Shown: piece after piece, positions 45,006 to 56,165 of the stretch
How the letters are laid out: each line of letters starts with the position of its first letter
How positions within the stretch are numbered: position 1 is the first letter of the stretch
NCBI GenBank assembly: GCA_033297075.1
Contig: MU858062.1
Location: 186,001 to 250,000 of the forward strand
DNA from: Rhypophila decipiens
Taxonomy: Eukaryota > Ascomycota > Sordariomycetes > Sordariales > Naviculisporaceae
Length of the DNA: 64,000 nucleotides
Direction of reading: 5' to 3'
Notes under the pieces: generated by a model
What the model saw: the letters and a program-made list of their open reading frames with translations, nothing else
Told to the model about the DNA's origin: nothing
Database searches by the model: none
Position numbers and translations under genes: made by a program

Positions 45006-45808
45006 TTGAGCTGTGCAATGGGTTTGCTTACCCGGGGACACATGCTGGTGTCAGGAGAATGAAGCCTCCGGTGGAACCCGAGACGTAATGAGTGGATTTA
45101 TGGAGACGACGGGGCGTGGCGGCTTGACAGGAGAGTTGACGGCTCCTTGATACCCTATTTTGACATCAGCGACATTGTCTGGCAAATTTGGCTTTCGAGT
45201 TAGTGTTCGATTTGGTTGCACATCTGCGGGCGGCGAAGCTTCGGTTCTATCAGTCCTCGGGGGAAGTTTGGAATCATTTTCGAACACCTGCATCTCGACC
45301 GAGTTACCTTACAATCACCAATTTCAGATCACGGCGCCGACGATACTTTTCTCGACTTCTACGATTATATCCAGGACAGATACAACAACCAGCTACGCGT
45401 AGCCCGCGATGCGTTATCTGGAGGAGATGGCATGGAAATGCTATGATAACTAAGCTGTCTTGACTCGGCCCACAGATTGGTGCCGAAGTCTTTTATTTTA
45501 CAACTTTCTTCCAACCTAATTTTATTGATACCTTACCACCTACATACATACTTGCTTCAGTTCATTTTTGCCCGTGATATGCCATTGACTTTGGAAAAAC
45601 AGCCAGGACGAGCAAGGTTGGCTTATCTCTGAGACCAGGGACTGACTGCACCATGTGGGCACTCATGCACCGAGCGAAACTGAATGATATTTCATACAAT
45701 GCAAGATCCAGACATTACAATGGACATTTACAGTTTATCGTCAGAATGAGTATTTGCTTACATGTACATCACTGTCTATACACATGCAAATAGTTTACCA
45801 ATAATTGC
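45006..45808. other. Convergent intergenic region (small membrane protein / dCMP deaminase)
   Basis: About 800 bp. A 76-codon ORF at 45216-45446 (+) ends in a polar helix-like stretch (DDTFLDFYDYIQDRYNNQ). It may be chance or a spliced remnant; I do not call it a gene. The rest is AT-rich. Confidence 0.45.
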
Positions 45809-47033
45809 CTATTCTGGGAGTTGCATCTTTTCAAGATGGATTAGGCCTTTTGCGGGCTGCGATCACGGTTGCCAGTCAGTTTAAACGGTACTCGTTGCGG
45901 TTTATGTGAGAAAGAGGAAGTGGGAAGAAAATACTACTCACCGGAACAAATTGCCTCAACTTGACGCCCGCCTCCCTAAACACAGCGGCTGTTTGGCCAT
46001 CCATGCTATACCCCTGGCTATAAACCACCTCGCTGATGCCAACCTGAACAATCTTGATGCTACACGTCAAACAAGGGCAGGTATCGCAATATAACACAGC
46101 CGCGCCGTCGCGCAATCTCTCGCGTCCAGCTTCAAGCAGTGCATTCTCTTCAGCATGAATACATAGGCATGTGGCTAGGCCGTGCCCGGAGCCTTGACCT
46201 TCATTGCACCTCCCGCAGCCTCCCTCACCGCAGTTCTGGAGTCCCCTGGGTGTGCCATTGTATCCCGTGGATACCACGCGCTTGTCGCGGACTACGACGC
46301 AGCCTACCCGGCGCTTCATGCAATTTGAGCGCTGGGCTGCGAGGGAGGCTAGCGACATAAAGTAGCTGTCCCATGAGGGGCGGAGACGGTCCGTGTTGAG
46401 GAGGTCGAGCGTGCCGAGGGTTGCGTAGAGGTGCGCTAGGGAGGTGGATGTGTTTAGGAGGCGGACTGAGGCTGCTGACATTAGGGGGAGCTGCGCGGTT
46501 GTGAGGGACTTGGGGTCGGACGAGGTTCCGTAGAGGAGGGTGTCGGAGGTGGTTGCGAAGGTGGCTAGGTCGTCGTTTTCTGAGGATGAGGAAGGGTGGT
46601 AGTTTGTAAGGGAGCAGAATCGTCGCCATCTAGTGGTTAGAGGGGCGTCGACGGAGACAAGCAGGAAAAAGGGCCGTCGGCTGTACATGTCTAGGACTTC
46701 TTCGTTGGGGATGTTGTCGACTACCCATCTCTCGCGCCATCGTCTTGTTACGAAGTCGAGGAGGTCGGTGGGGTTCGGGAAGACATGTTCTGGTTTTGGA
46801 GGACGTTGGGCGAGACGGAGAGAAAAGGTATCGCCGTTCGTTGCTGGCTCTTGTGGTATAACATCGTTGGATGTGTAGAGATGGGTGAAGCCGTGATGGT
46901 CGACGAGGTATTGGGCTACTGTGCTTTTGCCGGCGCAAATACCTGATCGGAGTTGGTTAGTTTCGAGCTTTTGAAGTAAAAGACCTGAGGAGTTGGTTGA
47001 TGTTGACTTACTTCCACAGATTCCAATAAACAT
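45809..47033 (-). CDS. dcd1: Deoxycytidylate (dCMP) deaminase with N-terminal P-loop domain
   Basis: Deaminates dCMP to dUMP, supplying the substrate of thymidylate synthase. Three exons (47033-47012, 46942-45942, 45856-45809) give 356 residues. The N-terminal ~190 residues are a nucleotide-kinase-like P-loop region, GICGSICAGKST (4-15); the C-terminal part is the zinc deaminase, with HAE at 270-272 and PCLTC at 297-301. YNGTPRGLQNCGEGGC is the substrate-side motif. The extra final exon supplies the family-like ending (FVPPAKGLIHL); without it the frame runs into intron sequence. The 69-nt first intron is a multiple of three and keeps the frame open, so an unspliced form would carry 23 extra residues inside the P-loop. 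Divergent from ATG7. Confidence 0.93.
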
Positions 47034-48102
47034 TTTCTTTCTCTGGGACCGACCACTCGTTGATGTCTTTATTGGTATTCGTTGGCCTGTAGATCTAGGA
47101 GTACTTCTGGCACGAGGGCAGTCGGCATTGCAATGACGGTTGTTGTTTCATTTTCAGGCGCAAGCCACGCTTTAATGAGGCTTGGCGCATATGTCCGCAT
47201 GGTGATGGACGCGTCGCTGCAGCTGGAGACATCGCGTTGCGGGGGATACCCTTGTCTAGCCCGTGCTTCTCAAATCATGGAGGGCAACTGGTTCGAAATA
47301 GGGTGCGAAAACAACGCATTTTCATGACCCAACACAGGCCTTAAAAATAAATATCACATACATTAGAAATTAGGTTCTTAGACCCTATCAGCTTCTCTTT
47401 AATGCGTATTCTTAGTTATTTTAACGCATTTAAGAGATCAATCATATGTGTATACGGGGAACCCCATTTTTCGAACCAGGGCAGTTGCCATGGAGGGGTA
47501 ATTTCCCCGAGCTGTCAGAGCTGCCTGTGCCCCGCACTCGAAGGAGGGTCAGCTTCCCTCAGCACCTCCTGCCTACACGTACTGGACAACCGGACAAAGA
47601 GGTGCAACTCTTTCCTCATTGCCGACCTCACATGAGTCTTACTTGACCTACATCAGCCTCATTTCAACCTTCCATGTGCACAATCCGCCGCATGTGGTCC
47701 TGTGACAACGTATTCGGTCACAAACAGACAGGCACGCCATGACGCAGAACTGCTGACCTGACCCTTTTCACTCGAGTTTAATTCTCTTACAACCTGAACC
47801 TTGACAAGAAACCAAATTCATTCACCCAAACCTTGAGACGGCTATTAACGTTGTGCACTTTGTCGATTTCTCAAAACTGGGAGTTTATTAGGTATGGTCC
47901 TTGAATCTGCCTTTAAATGTTCATCTCATTTTGACTTGCTTTCTACAGAACGACTTCCTTTACCATTACATTATCAACCACACGTACCTGTTCAGGTCTT
48001 TCCAGCAAGACAAGCCTCGCAAAGAGGCTATTTCATCAGTGCTCCGGCGCTCCGGACTCTTCCCATAAGGACACGATCAGGATCTCACCGGACACCATCA
48101 TC
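47034..48102. promoter_or_regulatory. Divergent promoter region (dCMP deaminase / ATG7)
   Basis: About 1.07 kb shared by two divergent genes. An AT-rich core lies at 47340-47450. No gene is supported. Confidence 0.5.
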
Positions 48103-50376
48103 ATGGATCTCAAATTCGCAGTGTTCTCTTCGGAGATCGAGCTGCCCTTCTACACGGCCCTGTTCTCTCACAAACTGGAGCATGACAAGTTAAGCGACTC
48201 GGCCCGCCCGGTTCTTGGTCTCTACGAACCACGGCCGCAAGCAGATCCAGATTCGGGCACCAAGATGCAAATTCTGGGAAGCGCATTGACTAGTAATCAG
48301 TAAGTTTTACACTCACTGGACCAGCTTTTTTCGCCTGCCTGGTTCAGCTCTAACACCAGTACAGTGTGCCCGTCGGAATGACTCGCGCCGAAGGCTATAT
48401 CAAGAATGTGAACACCGTCGAAGACTTCAAAAATACTGACAAGTTGGCTATGATTACAAATGCTGGTCGTCAGGTACTTCCCCTATGCTACACCAACCAC
48501 ACCCAACATTCTTGCTGACGGCTTACTGGCAGATCTGGGACGCTATCCAAGACGGAACCATTTACTCTGTCCCGGCCCTCCTCTCATCCTTCGTAATACT
48601 CTCATTTGCAGACCTCAAGAAGTACAAGTTCACCTATTGGTTCGGTTTCCCAGCCCTCCATCCCGCTCACCAGTGGAAACGGTCTGGTCCGGTTGGCCGT
48701 TTCACTCCCGACGAGAGCACCGCACTTGTTGATAGGGTCGGCACATGGCGGTACGCGGTAGACAACAGAGAGCATGGGTTTTTCCTTGCAAAGAAGGTCC
48801 CCAAGGAAGTCCCCAAGGACGAGTCATCCCTGGATGAGTACCAACCCGACCTTGGTTATCAGTGGCAAATTGGTTCCCTTAGGGATTTCGAGACAGGCTT
48901 CTTTGACAACGTCAAGGAGGAGGACAGATATGTTGCGTTTGTCGACCCTTCTAATTATCCAGAATACCCCTCCTGGCCTTTGAGGAACCTATTGGTCCTG
49001 ATTCGGCAACGGTATCGCCTGAGCAAAATCCAGATCCTCTGCTACCGTGATACGCAGGCACGGAGACATGAAGCTAGAAGCATCATTCTTCCCCTCGAGT
49101 TTGAACAAGCCGAAAGCCTGGAGATCAAGGAGATGCCCAAGGTAGTCGGATGGGAAAGGAATACGAAACATGAACTGAGGTATCGAGTCGCCAATCTGTC
49201 CGAGCACATGGACCCGACTCGTCTCGCCGACAACGCTGTGGATTTGAATCTCAAGTTGATGAAATGGAGGCTGGCGCCAAATCTGGATCTGGATGTTATC
49301 AAAAACACACGGTGCTTACTTCTTGGTGCCGGGACCTTGGGCAGTTATGTCGCTCGGAATCTCGCGGGCTGGGGTGTGCGGAAGATCACGTTCATTGACT
49401 ATGGGACGGTATCATTCTCGAATCCAGTTCGACAGCCCCTGTACGAATTTGAGGACTGTCTGGGCGGTGGTAAGCCAAAGGCCGTGCAAGCGGCTGCAGC
49501 CATGAAAAGGATATACCCAGGCGTGGAGGCTGAAGGCCGTGCCCTCAGTGTGCCCATGCTCGATCATCCTATCCTGGATGAGGCCAAGACGCAGGCTGAT
49601 TTCATGAAGCTGAAACAGCTCATCGAATCTCACGATGCCATATTTCTGCTGATGGATACTCGTGAGTCACGATGGCTGCCTACTGTAATGGGCAAAGCCG
49701 AGAACAAGATTGTCATGAATGCAGCGCTCGGGTTCGATACCTATGTCGTGATGCGACATGGAGCAACGCCCAAGGATGGAAGCGAGAGCACACTTGGGTG
49801 TTATTTCTGCAACGATGTCGTTGTTGCTGCTAATGTAAGTTATATTCTCAGCTTGGACCTGCACCGTGGTAAATGCTAACTCAGTCTCAACAGTCCATCA
49901 AAGATGCAACTCTGGATCAGCAATGTACCGTCACACGGCCCGAAGTGGCTCCTATCGCGTCAGGTTCGCTGGTAGGGCTCTTCACGAGCATTCTACAGCA
50001 CCCAGAAAAACAACATGCCCCTGCACCCATCTCCAAGGATGCGCCTGGGCAGCGTTCTACCTTTGAGCATGACGCGCCAGACAACGCACTCGGGATCATC
50101 CCTCACCAAATACGGGGCTTCTTATACAACTGGCAGACTATGGTGATCCGGGGCCAGTCATACCCACAATGCAGCGCTTGTAGCAAACCTATCATCGACG
50201 CCTACAAAGAAGACGGCTGGGAGTTTATCAAGAAGGCCCTTGGCAGTCGCGATTACGTGGCCGAGCTGAGTGGACTTGCGGAAGTCCAACGGCAGGCCGA
50301 GGCAGCTTCTGCTGACGTCGAGTGGAGTGAGGAAGATGATGATGCGGTAGAGGAGGGCGAAGGAGTCATGCTTTAG
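48103..50376 (+). CDS. atg7: Autophagy-related E1-like enzyme ATG7
   Basis: E1-like enzyme that activates the ubiquitin-like proteins Atg8 and Atg12 for autophagosome formation. Four exons (48103-48299, 48365-48473, 48533-49834, 49894-50376) give 696 residues. The N-terminal Atg3-binding domain includes [32 protein letters not shown] and [10 protein letters not shown]. The ATP-binding E1 core is [20 protein letters not shown] followed by [20 protein letters not shown]. The catalytic cysteine is C547 in [10 protein letters not shown], just after the last intron. Two Cys pairs (YFCND region and QCSACSKP) match the conserved E1 zinc site. The acidic C-terminus ([14 protein letters not shown]) is typical. 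Introns are 59-65 nt with clear donors and acceptors. Confidence 0.97.
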
Positions 50377-50808
50377 GAATCCATGTCATCTTTGTCATCT
50401 TTGTCCTCGTCACCGCCTCTGGTAGCACCGATTCCTGGTGAAGGCTGTTCTGTGCTTTAGCATGGCGTTGGTATTCTTTGTTTTGTTATTTCCTTACCCT
50501 GTCGTCATGATCAACACTGTTCAGCTATCTTTTTCTGGGGTGGAATATATTCAAGGGCCTTGATAAACAGGCACCACTACTTTCGTAGACAGACACCAGT
50601 CCAATCTAGCTTTCTCAGCGCATATATTCTAGTCAGTCAAGGCATTTATTTAAAGCGAGTAGTACGTGTAGATGAAAGGACTGGTGCCTGAATATCAAGC
50701 GCCATATCTAACACATTTCTTGATCTTCTATTCAAACCTGGAACCTAATCGCATTGCAAGATGCAAAGTACGGGCTACCCTATGTGGCGATGGTTAGGCA
50801 GCCGTAAT
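50377..50808. other. Convergent intergenic region (ATG7 / BZZ1)
   Basis: 432 bp between two stop codons. AT-rich and repeat-free, with no other feature seen. Confidence 0.6.
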
Positions 50809-53170
50809 CTAAACATTCCTGATATAACTAGCAGGCACGCTCTTGGTCGAACCGCCCTTCTCAACCTCGGCCCACCCATCCCCCTGATCCTCCCTGATCA
50901 AGACGAACCGCTCGCCCTCGGCCATACTATGCTCGTTCTCGCTCTGCGCCGCGTACTCGTACATGGCCTCGACGTACTTGAGTTTCTTAGCCCCCCGTCT
51001 CGGTGCCACGGCAGGGCCTTTCTTCTTGGCCGCCGACGTGCCGATCGAAGAGCCGCTATTGGAGTAAGTCGAGGGGGGTCGAGCTGATTGTCCTGTGTGC
51101 TGGGGCGCAATGGCGGACGGTGATAACATCTCGAGATAGGTTGTTGGTACTAGGCCTTCCTTGTAGCCTGCCCGTACTTTGACCCAGCCTGATCCAGCTA
51201 GATGAAGCCATGTCAGAACAAAACCAGTATCAAGGATATTAGAGAAAAGGGTAGTGTTACTCACTATTATCGGGCTCCAGAATAACAACCTCTCGTCCTT
51301 CGACAATAGAAAGCTCGCCTTCCCCTCCGGCTTCGAATGTGTAGAGCATTTTCCCCTTTTGTTCTGACGACGAGCTACGACTGGCCCCTCCGTCCGGGGT
51401 ACTGCCCGGCAACTCACTAATGTAGGCAGCGGGCGGAGGGGCAATAACTCGATTCTTACGGACTGTTCCGGCTGTTGAGGTAGGTATCGTCGTGGCTGGT
51501 GGTCTCGGACCGGGTAGCTCAGGCGGTGCATCTTCGGCGGGCGACAGAGGTCCCGACATGGATCTCTGTGCGCTAGCAGCATACCCAGAGCTTAATGAGT
51601 TCATGGTATTAGACCGGGTGAGGTCAGGAAGCTCAGAATGAGAGGTAGAGGCCACCGGGGTCCCCGTTGGCTTGAGCAGCGAATTCGCGGCCTCCTGCCG
51701 CTCCTGTTTCAACTTCTTGCGTTCCTCCTTTGTTTGTTCGCCGGGGCACTCGGCCGGGACCTTCATCTCACATTTGTTATGGCAGGTATACCCGCAGTCC
51801 CGGCAGTCAAACCCCTTGGCGGATAGACCCCATATTCTTTCGCCGCACAGGTCGCAGTTTGTAGGGATCTTGAAAGTTTGCGATTTGAAGTTGTGATTTT
51901 TGGCGCCCAGCGTGACATCTCCCACCGCCGCGGTGATGGTGGAAGTTTCGACCTCTGCTGTCAGGCGTTTCCGGTCCACTTGATGCAAGTCTTCTTGCAT
52001 CATGAATAGCTGTGATACCACCGTTACCTCGTCTTTGGGCTCGGTCCCATCTCGTATCTTCTGCTTTACCCGCTTCATCTGTTCTACCTCCCGTTTCTTC
52101 CTGTCGACTTCGCGCCTCAAATCTCCCAGCTGGCTCTTGGACTTGTTGAGCACATTCCTCAGGTACACTTTGGCCGTCTCGTCCACTACCATGGCATCAT
52201 CATCGTGCCATACCGGGCTTGGCTCAAAAGTCTTGTCATATGGCTCCTTGAAGCCACCCATGTTATGCCTGATATACATCATCGAGTCCAGATGGGGTAG
52301 GTTTCGAGTAATCTCCTGTGACAGGTGGTCTACCTGCCCCGCACTCTGCTGGAGCATAGTATTCTCGAGCGAAGCTGCCAGCGTCCAAAGCCCGTTCAAC
52401 TTGATCGTCCGGAATTCCGAAAGATCCTGTAGACTATCCATGACCTCGGGCAGATATTCGTGGTAGTACTTTTCCTTGTGCTTATTGGTGACGTTTATCG
52501 CTATCAGGTAGCTGTTCTTGATGTTATTCATCTCCAAAATCTGTTGCTGGAATGCGCTCTGCGCCTTGGCCTTGTCAAACGCAGACTCTGACTTCTTGCG
52601 CTTGCTTTCGACCTCCTGGCACACAGCGTCATATTTGCCCTTGATTTTGCGCAAGTCCGCATATGAGCCTTCTCTTTCCTTTTCCAACTTCTCGGCGTAT
52701 TCCACATGGCGTTTGCGCAGTTCCTCGAATCGGGTTGAGATGTGTTTGAGCGGGTCGGCAACTCTGGTTACCAGCTCGTTGCCATATCGTTCGTGTTCGT
52801 CGGCACGCTTCTCGAGGGTGGTAAGATGCGTCGTCCAGGTCGTCAAGGATGCACTCTCGAGCGAGCCCGGGGTCATGGTCGGGCTGTCGCCTACACTCAA
52901 GCTTGCCGATTTCCTTGCCTTCTTCTCAAAGTACTTCTTGGCCAATGCTGTGAGTTTGGCGCTGTATTCTTTTTCGATCACGCTTCGCTCGCGGTAGAAG
53001 GACTCGATGTCGCCAAGCCAGGCAATTCCATTGGCCACCCACACGTTCGCCGGCTTGAAGCCATCCTGCAACGAGAACTGTCAGGTCCGGGACAAGCGGG
53101 AAAAGGGGGCAGCAAGCAGACGAACCTTGAGCTCGGAGCCAAAGGTCGGAACAGCTTCCACCTCGGCCAT
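50809..53170 (-). CDS. bzz1: BZZ1-type F-BAR, C1 and double SH3 protein
   Basis: Actin regulator that binds membranes through its F-BAR domain and recruits the WASP/Las17 machinery during endocytosis. Three exons (53170-53126, 53065-51265, 51197-50809) give 744 residues. The F-BAR starts near residue 5 and continues as coiled coil to about 300 (IAWLGDIESFYRERSVIEKEY, AINVTNKHKEKYYHEYLPEV). A C1 zinc domain follows at about 405-456 (HNFKSQTFKIPTNCDLCG, CHNKCEMKVPAECPG), present in filamentous fungal Bzz1. Then come a Pro-rich linker and two SH3 domains, the first spanning the second intron (MLYTFEAGGEGELSIVEG, SGWVKVRAGYKEGLVPTTY), the second at the end (VEAMYEYAAQSENEHSMAEG, WAEVEK). Exon 1 encodes only MAEVEAVPTFGSELK. 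Confidence 0.95.
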
Positions 53171-54590
53171 CTTGTGTGCTGATGAATGTTACGGCAGCTG
53201 GAAGGCTGTGGATTTTCTAGGTTCTTTGCTCTCGCCAATTCGGGGGGTTCTTCTCGTTTTAACCATGAAAACTAGCAGCAACGGTGGTTATGAATCTGCA
53301 ATATAGAGTTTCGAGCAAGATAGCAAAGTTCCCGGGCATTACGTGTAAAGTAAAGGGTGTTCGGTGGAGTCTGTTCGTTGATTTCCGCTCATAATGGAGT
53401 TGAGGAGTCAGCCAAGGTTGAAGGTTGGATCAAGACTGGAGACAGCGGGCTGGAGACGCAGCAGCAAAGCCACGAAGGAGCACAAGATGGTTGTTACCCC
53501 TCCAGCTCCATTGGCTCGGGCCGAACTAGCCAACACAAACCCCTCCAACAATAATCCGGGGTATAGACTATAGTGTACTTTAAGTGGTGTTTCGCGAAGT
53601 ACCGGGCATGCTTATTCTGTAATACGCCAGCAAAATAATATGACTTGGTGAGACTTAGGTGTAATAGTCTTCTCCTACAGGACGAAATCAGAATATGGAA
53701 CACATTTTGATCGCTCTTAGATGGGGCGGCAGATGCAATGCGATTCATATCGGACAACAGGTACAGCACAGCTCTTGGGAGTACCTCTCAGCAGAAAGCC
53801 TTATTGCATTTGCAGGTATCCGTAAGACTGTGTTGTGTGTCTTGTCAAAAACCAAGACCGTAACTGACAGAATAAGAAGTTAGACAACCGCTGCAAAACA
53901 ATGTCAACTCGCCATCTCAGATCCAAAGAATGACGCTGGAATTGATTGTACTCGAGCCGATTAGGTCCAAGCTGCCCGGCCTGCATTCGACAAACGCCGT
54001 TCTCAGCTTCCCCAGACCAAAGGTGGGTTTTTGGGGAACTTGTTCCAGGACGAAAGAAAGAACCTTGGTGGACACAGAAATGTGACGACAAGTACAATTG
54101 TTAGGGTTGATCAGAATACTGCATGTAGCCACTAGCAACGCGACTTCCATCTGCAAGTGTGTGCACGGACCACTAGGTAGTAATATGCTTTTTGCGACCC
54201 CTCCAAGAAACATCTTGGCAAGGGACAAACACTCTGCCCCACCATCACCGCTTCCACATCCAAATCGCGACAAGCAAGAAAGAGCAGACTACTTTGTCCT
54301 TCCTAACAGTCTACTGCAAACCTGCGACTGCGACTTCCTCGAGATAAACCGAGCGCCGCGCATTTCCTATACCTACTCAAGCATCGCCCCTTCCCAGAAG
54401 CACACCTATTTCATCACAACTCTCGGTAAGTTTGTTCTGTCCCCCCTCAAAACAAAAGCAGGGCAGTCGCAATTGTTCCTGCCTCGTCGCGAGCACACAA
54501 ACCTCTTTTTACTGCCGCGAACTTTTGGAAGGATTCTTAGACAAACACAACCTTCGCAACTCTGCGACCTCAGCGTAAACATCTTCAACG
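53171..54590. promoter_or_regulatory. Divergent region (BZZ1 / DBP5) with a likely DBP5 leader intron
   Basis: 1.4 kb without a supported gene. Close to DBP5, a GTAAGT donor at 54426 and a CAG acceptor ending at 54573 could delimit a 148-nt leader intron 17 bp before the start codon. The left part (53550-53900) is AT-rich. Confidence 0.45.
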
Positions 54591-56165
54591 ATGGCCACCT
54601 CGCTAACCTTCACCCAGGCTTCGGCTTTGGGCTTTCAGAACATGGCCGACCTCGCTTCTCGCATCACCAAACCCGACGAGGAGCCTGCTCCTGCGGCTCC
54701 GGCAGCCGAGACCAAACTCGACGGCGACGAGGAAGTTGGCAGCGCCCTTGTCGATGCGACCTACGATGTTGAGATCAAGCTGAGCGATCTCCAGAACGAA
54801 GAGGGCAATCCCCTTTACTCGGTCAAGTCCTTCGAGGAGCTCGGCCTACCAAAGTCGATCAATGACGGCTTGCTCGCCATGAACTTCAAAAAGCCTTCCA
54901 AGGTTCAGGAGACGGCCCTGCCCCTCATGCTCGCCAATCCACCGAGGAACATGATCGCACAGTCTCAGTCTGGCACTGGCAAGACGGCAGCATTCGTCCT
55001 CACATGTCTCACCCGAGTCGACCTGAACCAAAAGACCACTCCCCAGGCGCTTCTTCTCGCACCCAGCCGTGAGCTCGCCCGACAGATTCAGGGTGTCATC
55101 CTTAGCATCGGTCAGTTCTGCGGGGACCTCACTGTCGTAGCTGCCATTCCTGGCGCTGTCGCTCGCGATACCAAAGTCGAGGGAAGCATTGTCGTTGGAA
55201 CCCCAGGAACAGTCATCGACTTGATCAAGCGCAATCAATTCGACACAAAAAATCTCAAGGTTCTCGTTATTGACGAGGCCGACAATATGCTGGATATGCA
55301 AGGCTTGGGCGACCAGTGTCTCCGTGTCAAACAGTAAGAGTTCGCTTGATTATCGCCCGCCCCTGAATAAAGCTGACAGAAACACAGGAAAATCCCCAGA
55401 ACCACTCAAATTCTGCTTTTCTCGGCCACGTTTCCCGATAAGGTTATGAGCTTTGCCGAGAAATATGCACCGAGTGCGAATCAGATGAGACTGAAACACA
55501 ACGACCTTACCGTCAAGGGCATTTCTCAGATGTACATGGACTGTCCTGACCAGGATAAGAAGTACGACATCTTGTGCAAGCTTTATGGTTTGATGACCAT
55601 TGGCTCTTCTGTCATCTTTGTCAGAGTAAGTCCATCTCCAGTCTAACACTTTTTCTTTAAGCGCTAGCTAACCCGATCACAGACGAGAGAGAGCGCAGAT
55701 GAGATCAAGAGGCGTATGGAATCCGACGGACACAAGGTCTCTGTGCTCCATGGTGCCTACGAGGGCGTGAACCGTGACACGCTCCTGGACGATTTCCGTT
55801 CAGGACGCTCCAAGGTCCTGATCACTACCAACGTGCTGGCCCGTGGTATTGACGTTTCCACTGTGTCGATGGTTATCAACTACGACATTCCCATGAAAGG
55901 ACCTGGAGAGAGAGAGCCAGATGCTGAGACTTACCTCCACCGTATTGGCCGCACTGGAAGATTCGGTCGTGTTGGCGTTTCTATCAGCTTCGTCTACGAT
56001 AAGAGAAGCTACCAGGCTCTTACCTACATCTCCAATTACTATGGGATTGATCTGGTCCAGCTGAGTCCGGATGACTGGGATGAGACGGAGAGGAAGGTTC
56101 AAGACGTTCTCAAGTCTAGCCGTGCCAAGCCTGACTATGCTCCAAATGCCATCAAGGTTGACTGA
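54591..56165 (+). CDS. dbp5: DEAD-box RNA helicase DBP5 (mRNA export)
   Basis: ATP-dependent RNA helicase that removes export factors from mRNA at the cytoplasmic side of the nuclear pore. Three exons (54591-55333, 55388-55625, 55683-56165) give 487 residues, close to the yeast length. Motifs are SFEELGLP and the Q motif ([11 protein letters not shown]), Walker A SQSGTGKT (125-132), [16 protein letters not shown] at 228-231 ([11 protein letters not shown]), SAT, VIFVRTRESAD, ARGIDV and [11 protein letters not shown]. The insertion [17 protein letters not shown] is characteristic of Dbp5/DDX19. The N-terminal extension to about residue 75 is acidic and Ala-rich. Splice junctions fall within Gln248 and after the Arg of VIFVR, and the frame closes exactly. 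Confidence 0.97.

Noticed and set aside
45216..45446. 76-codon ORF between the small membrane protein and dCMP deaminase genes
   Set aside because: Its C-terminal part looks helical, but there is no supported start, no domain and no convincing splice to a neighbour.
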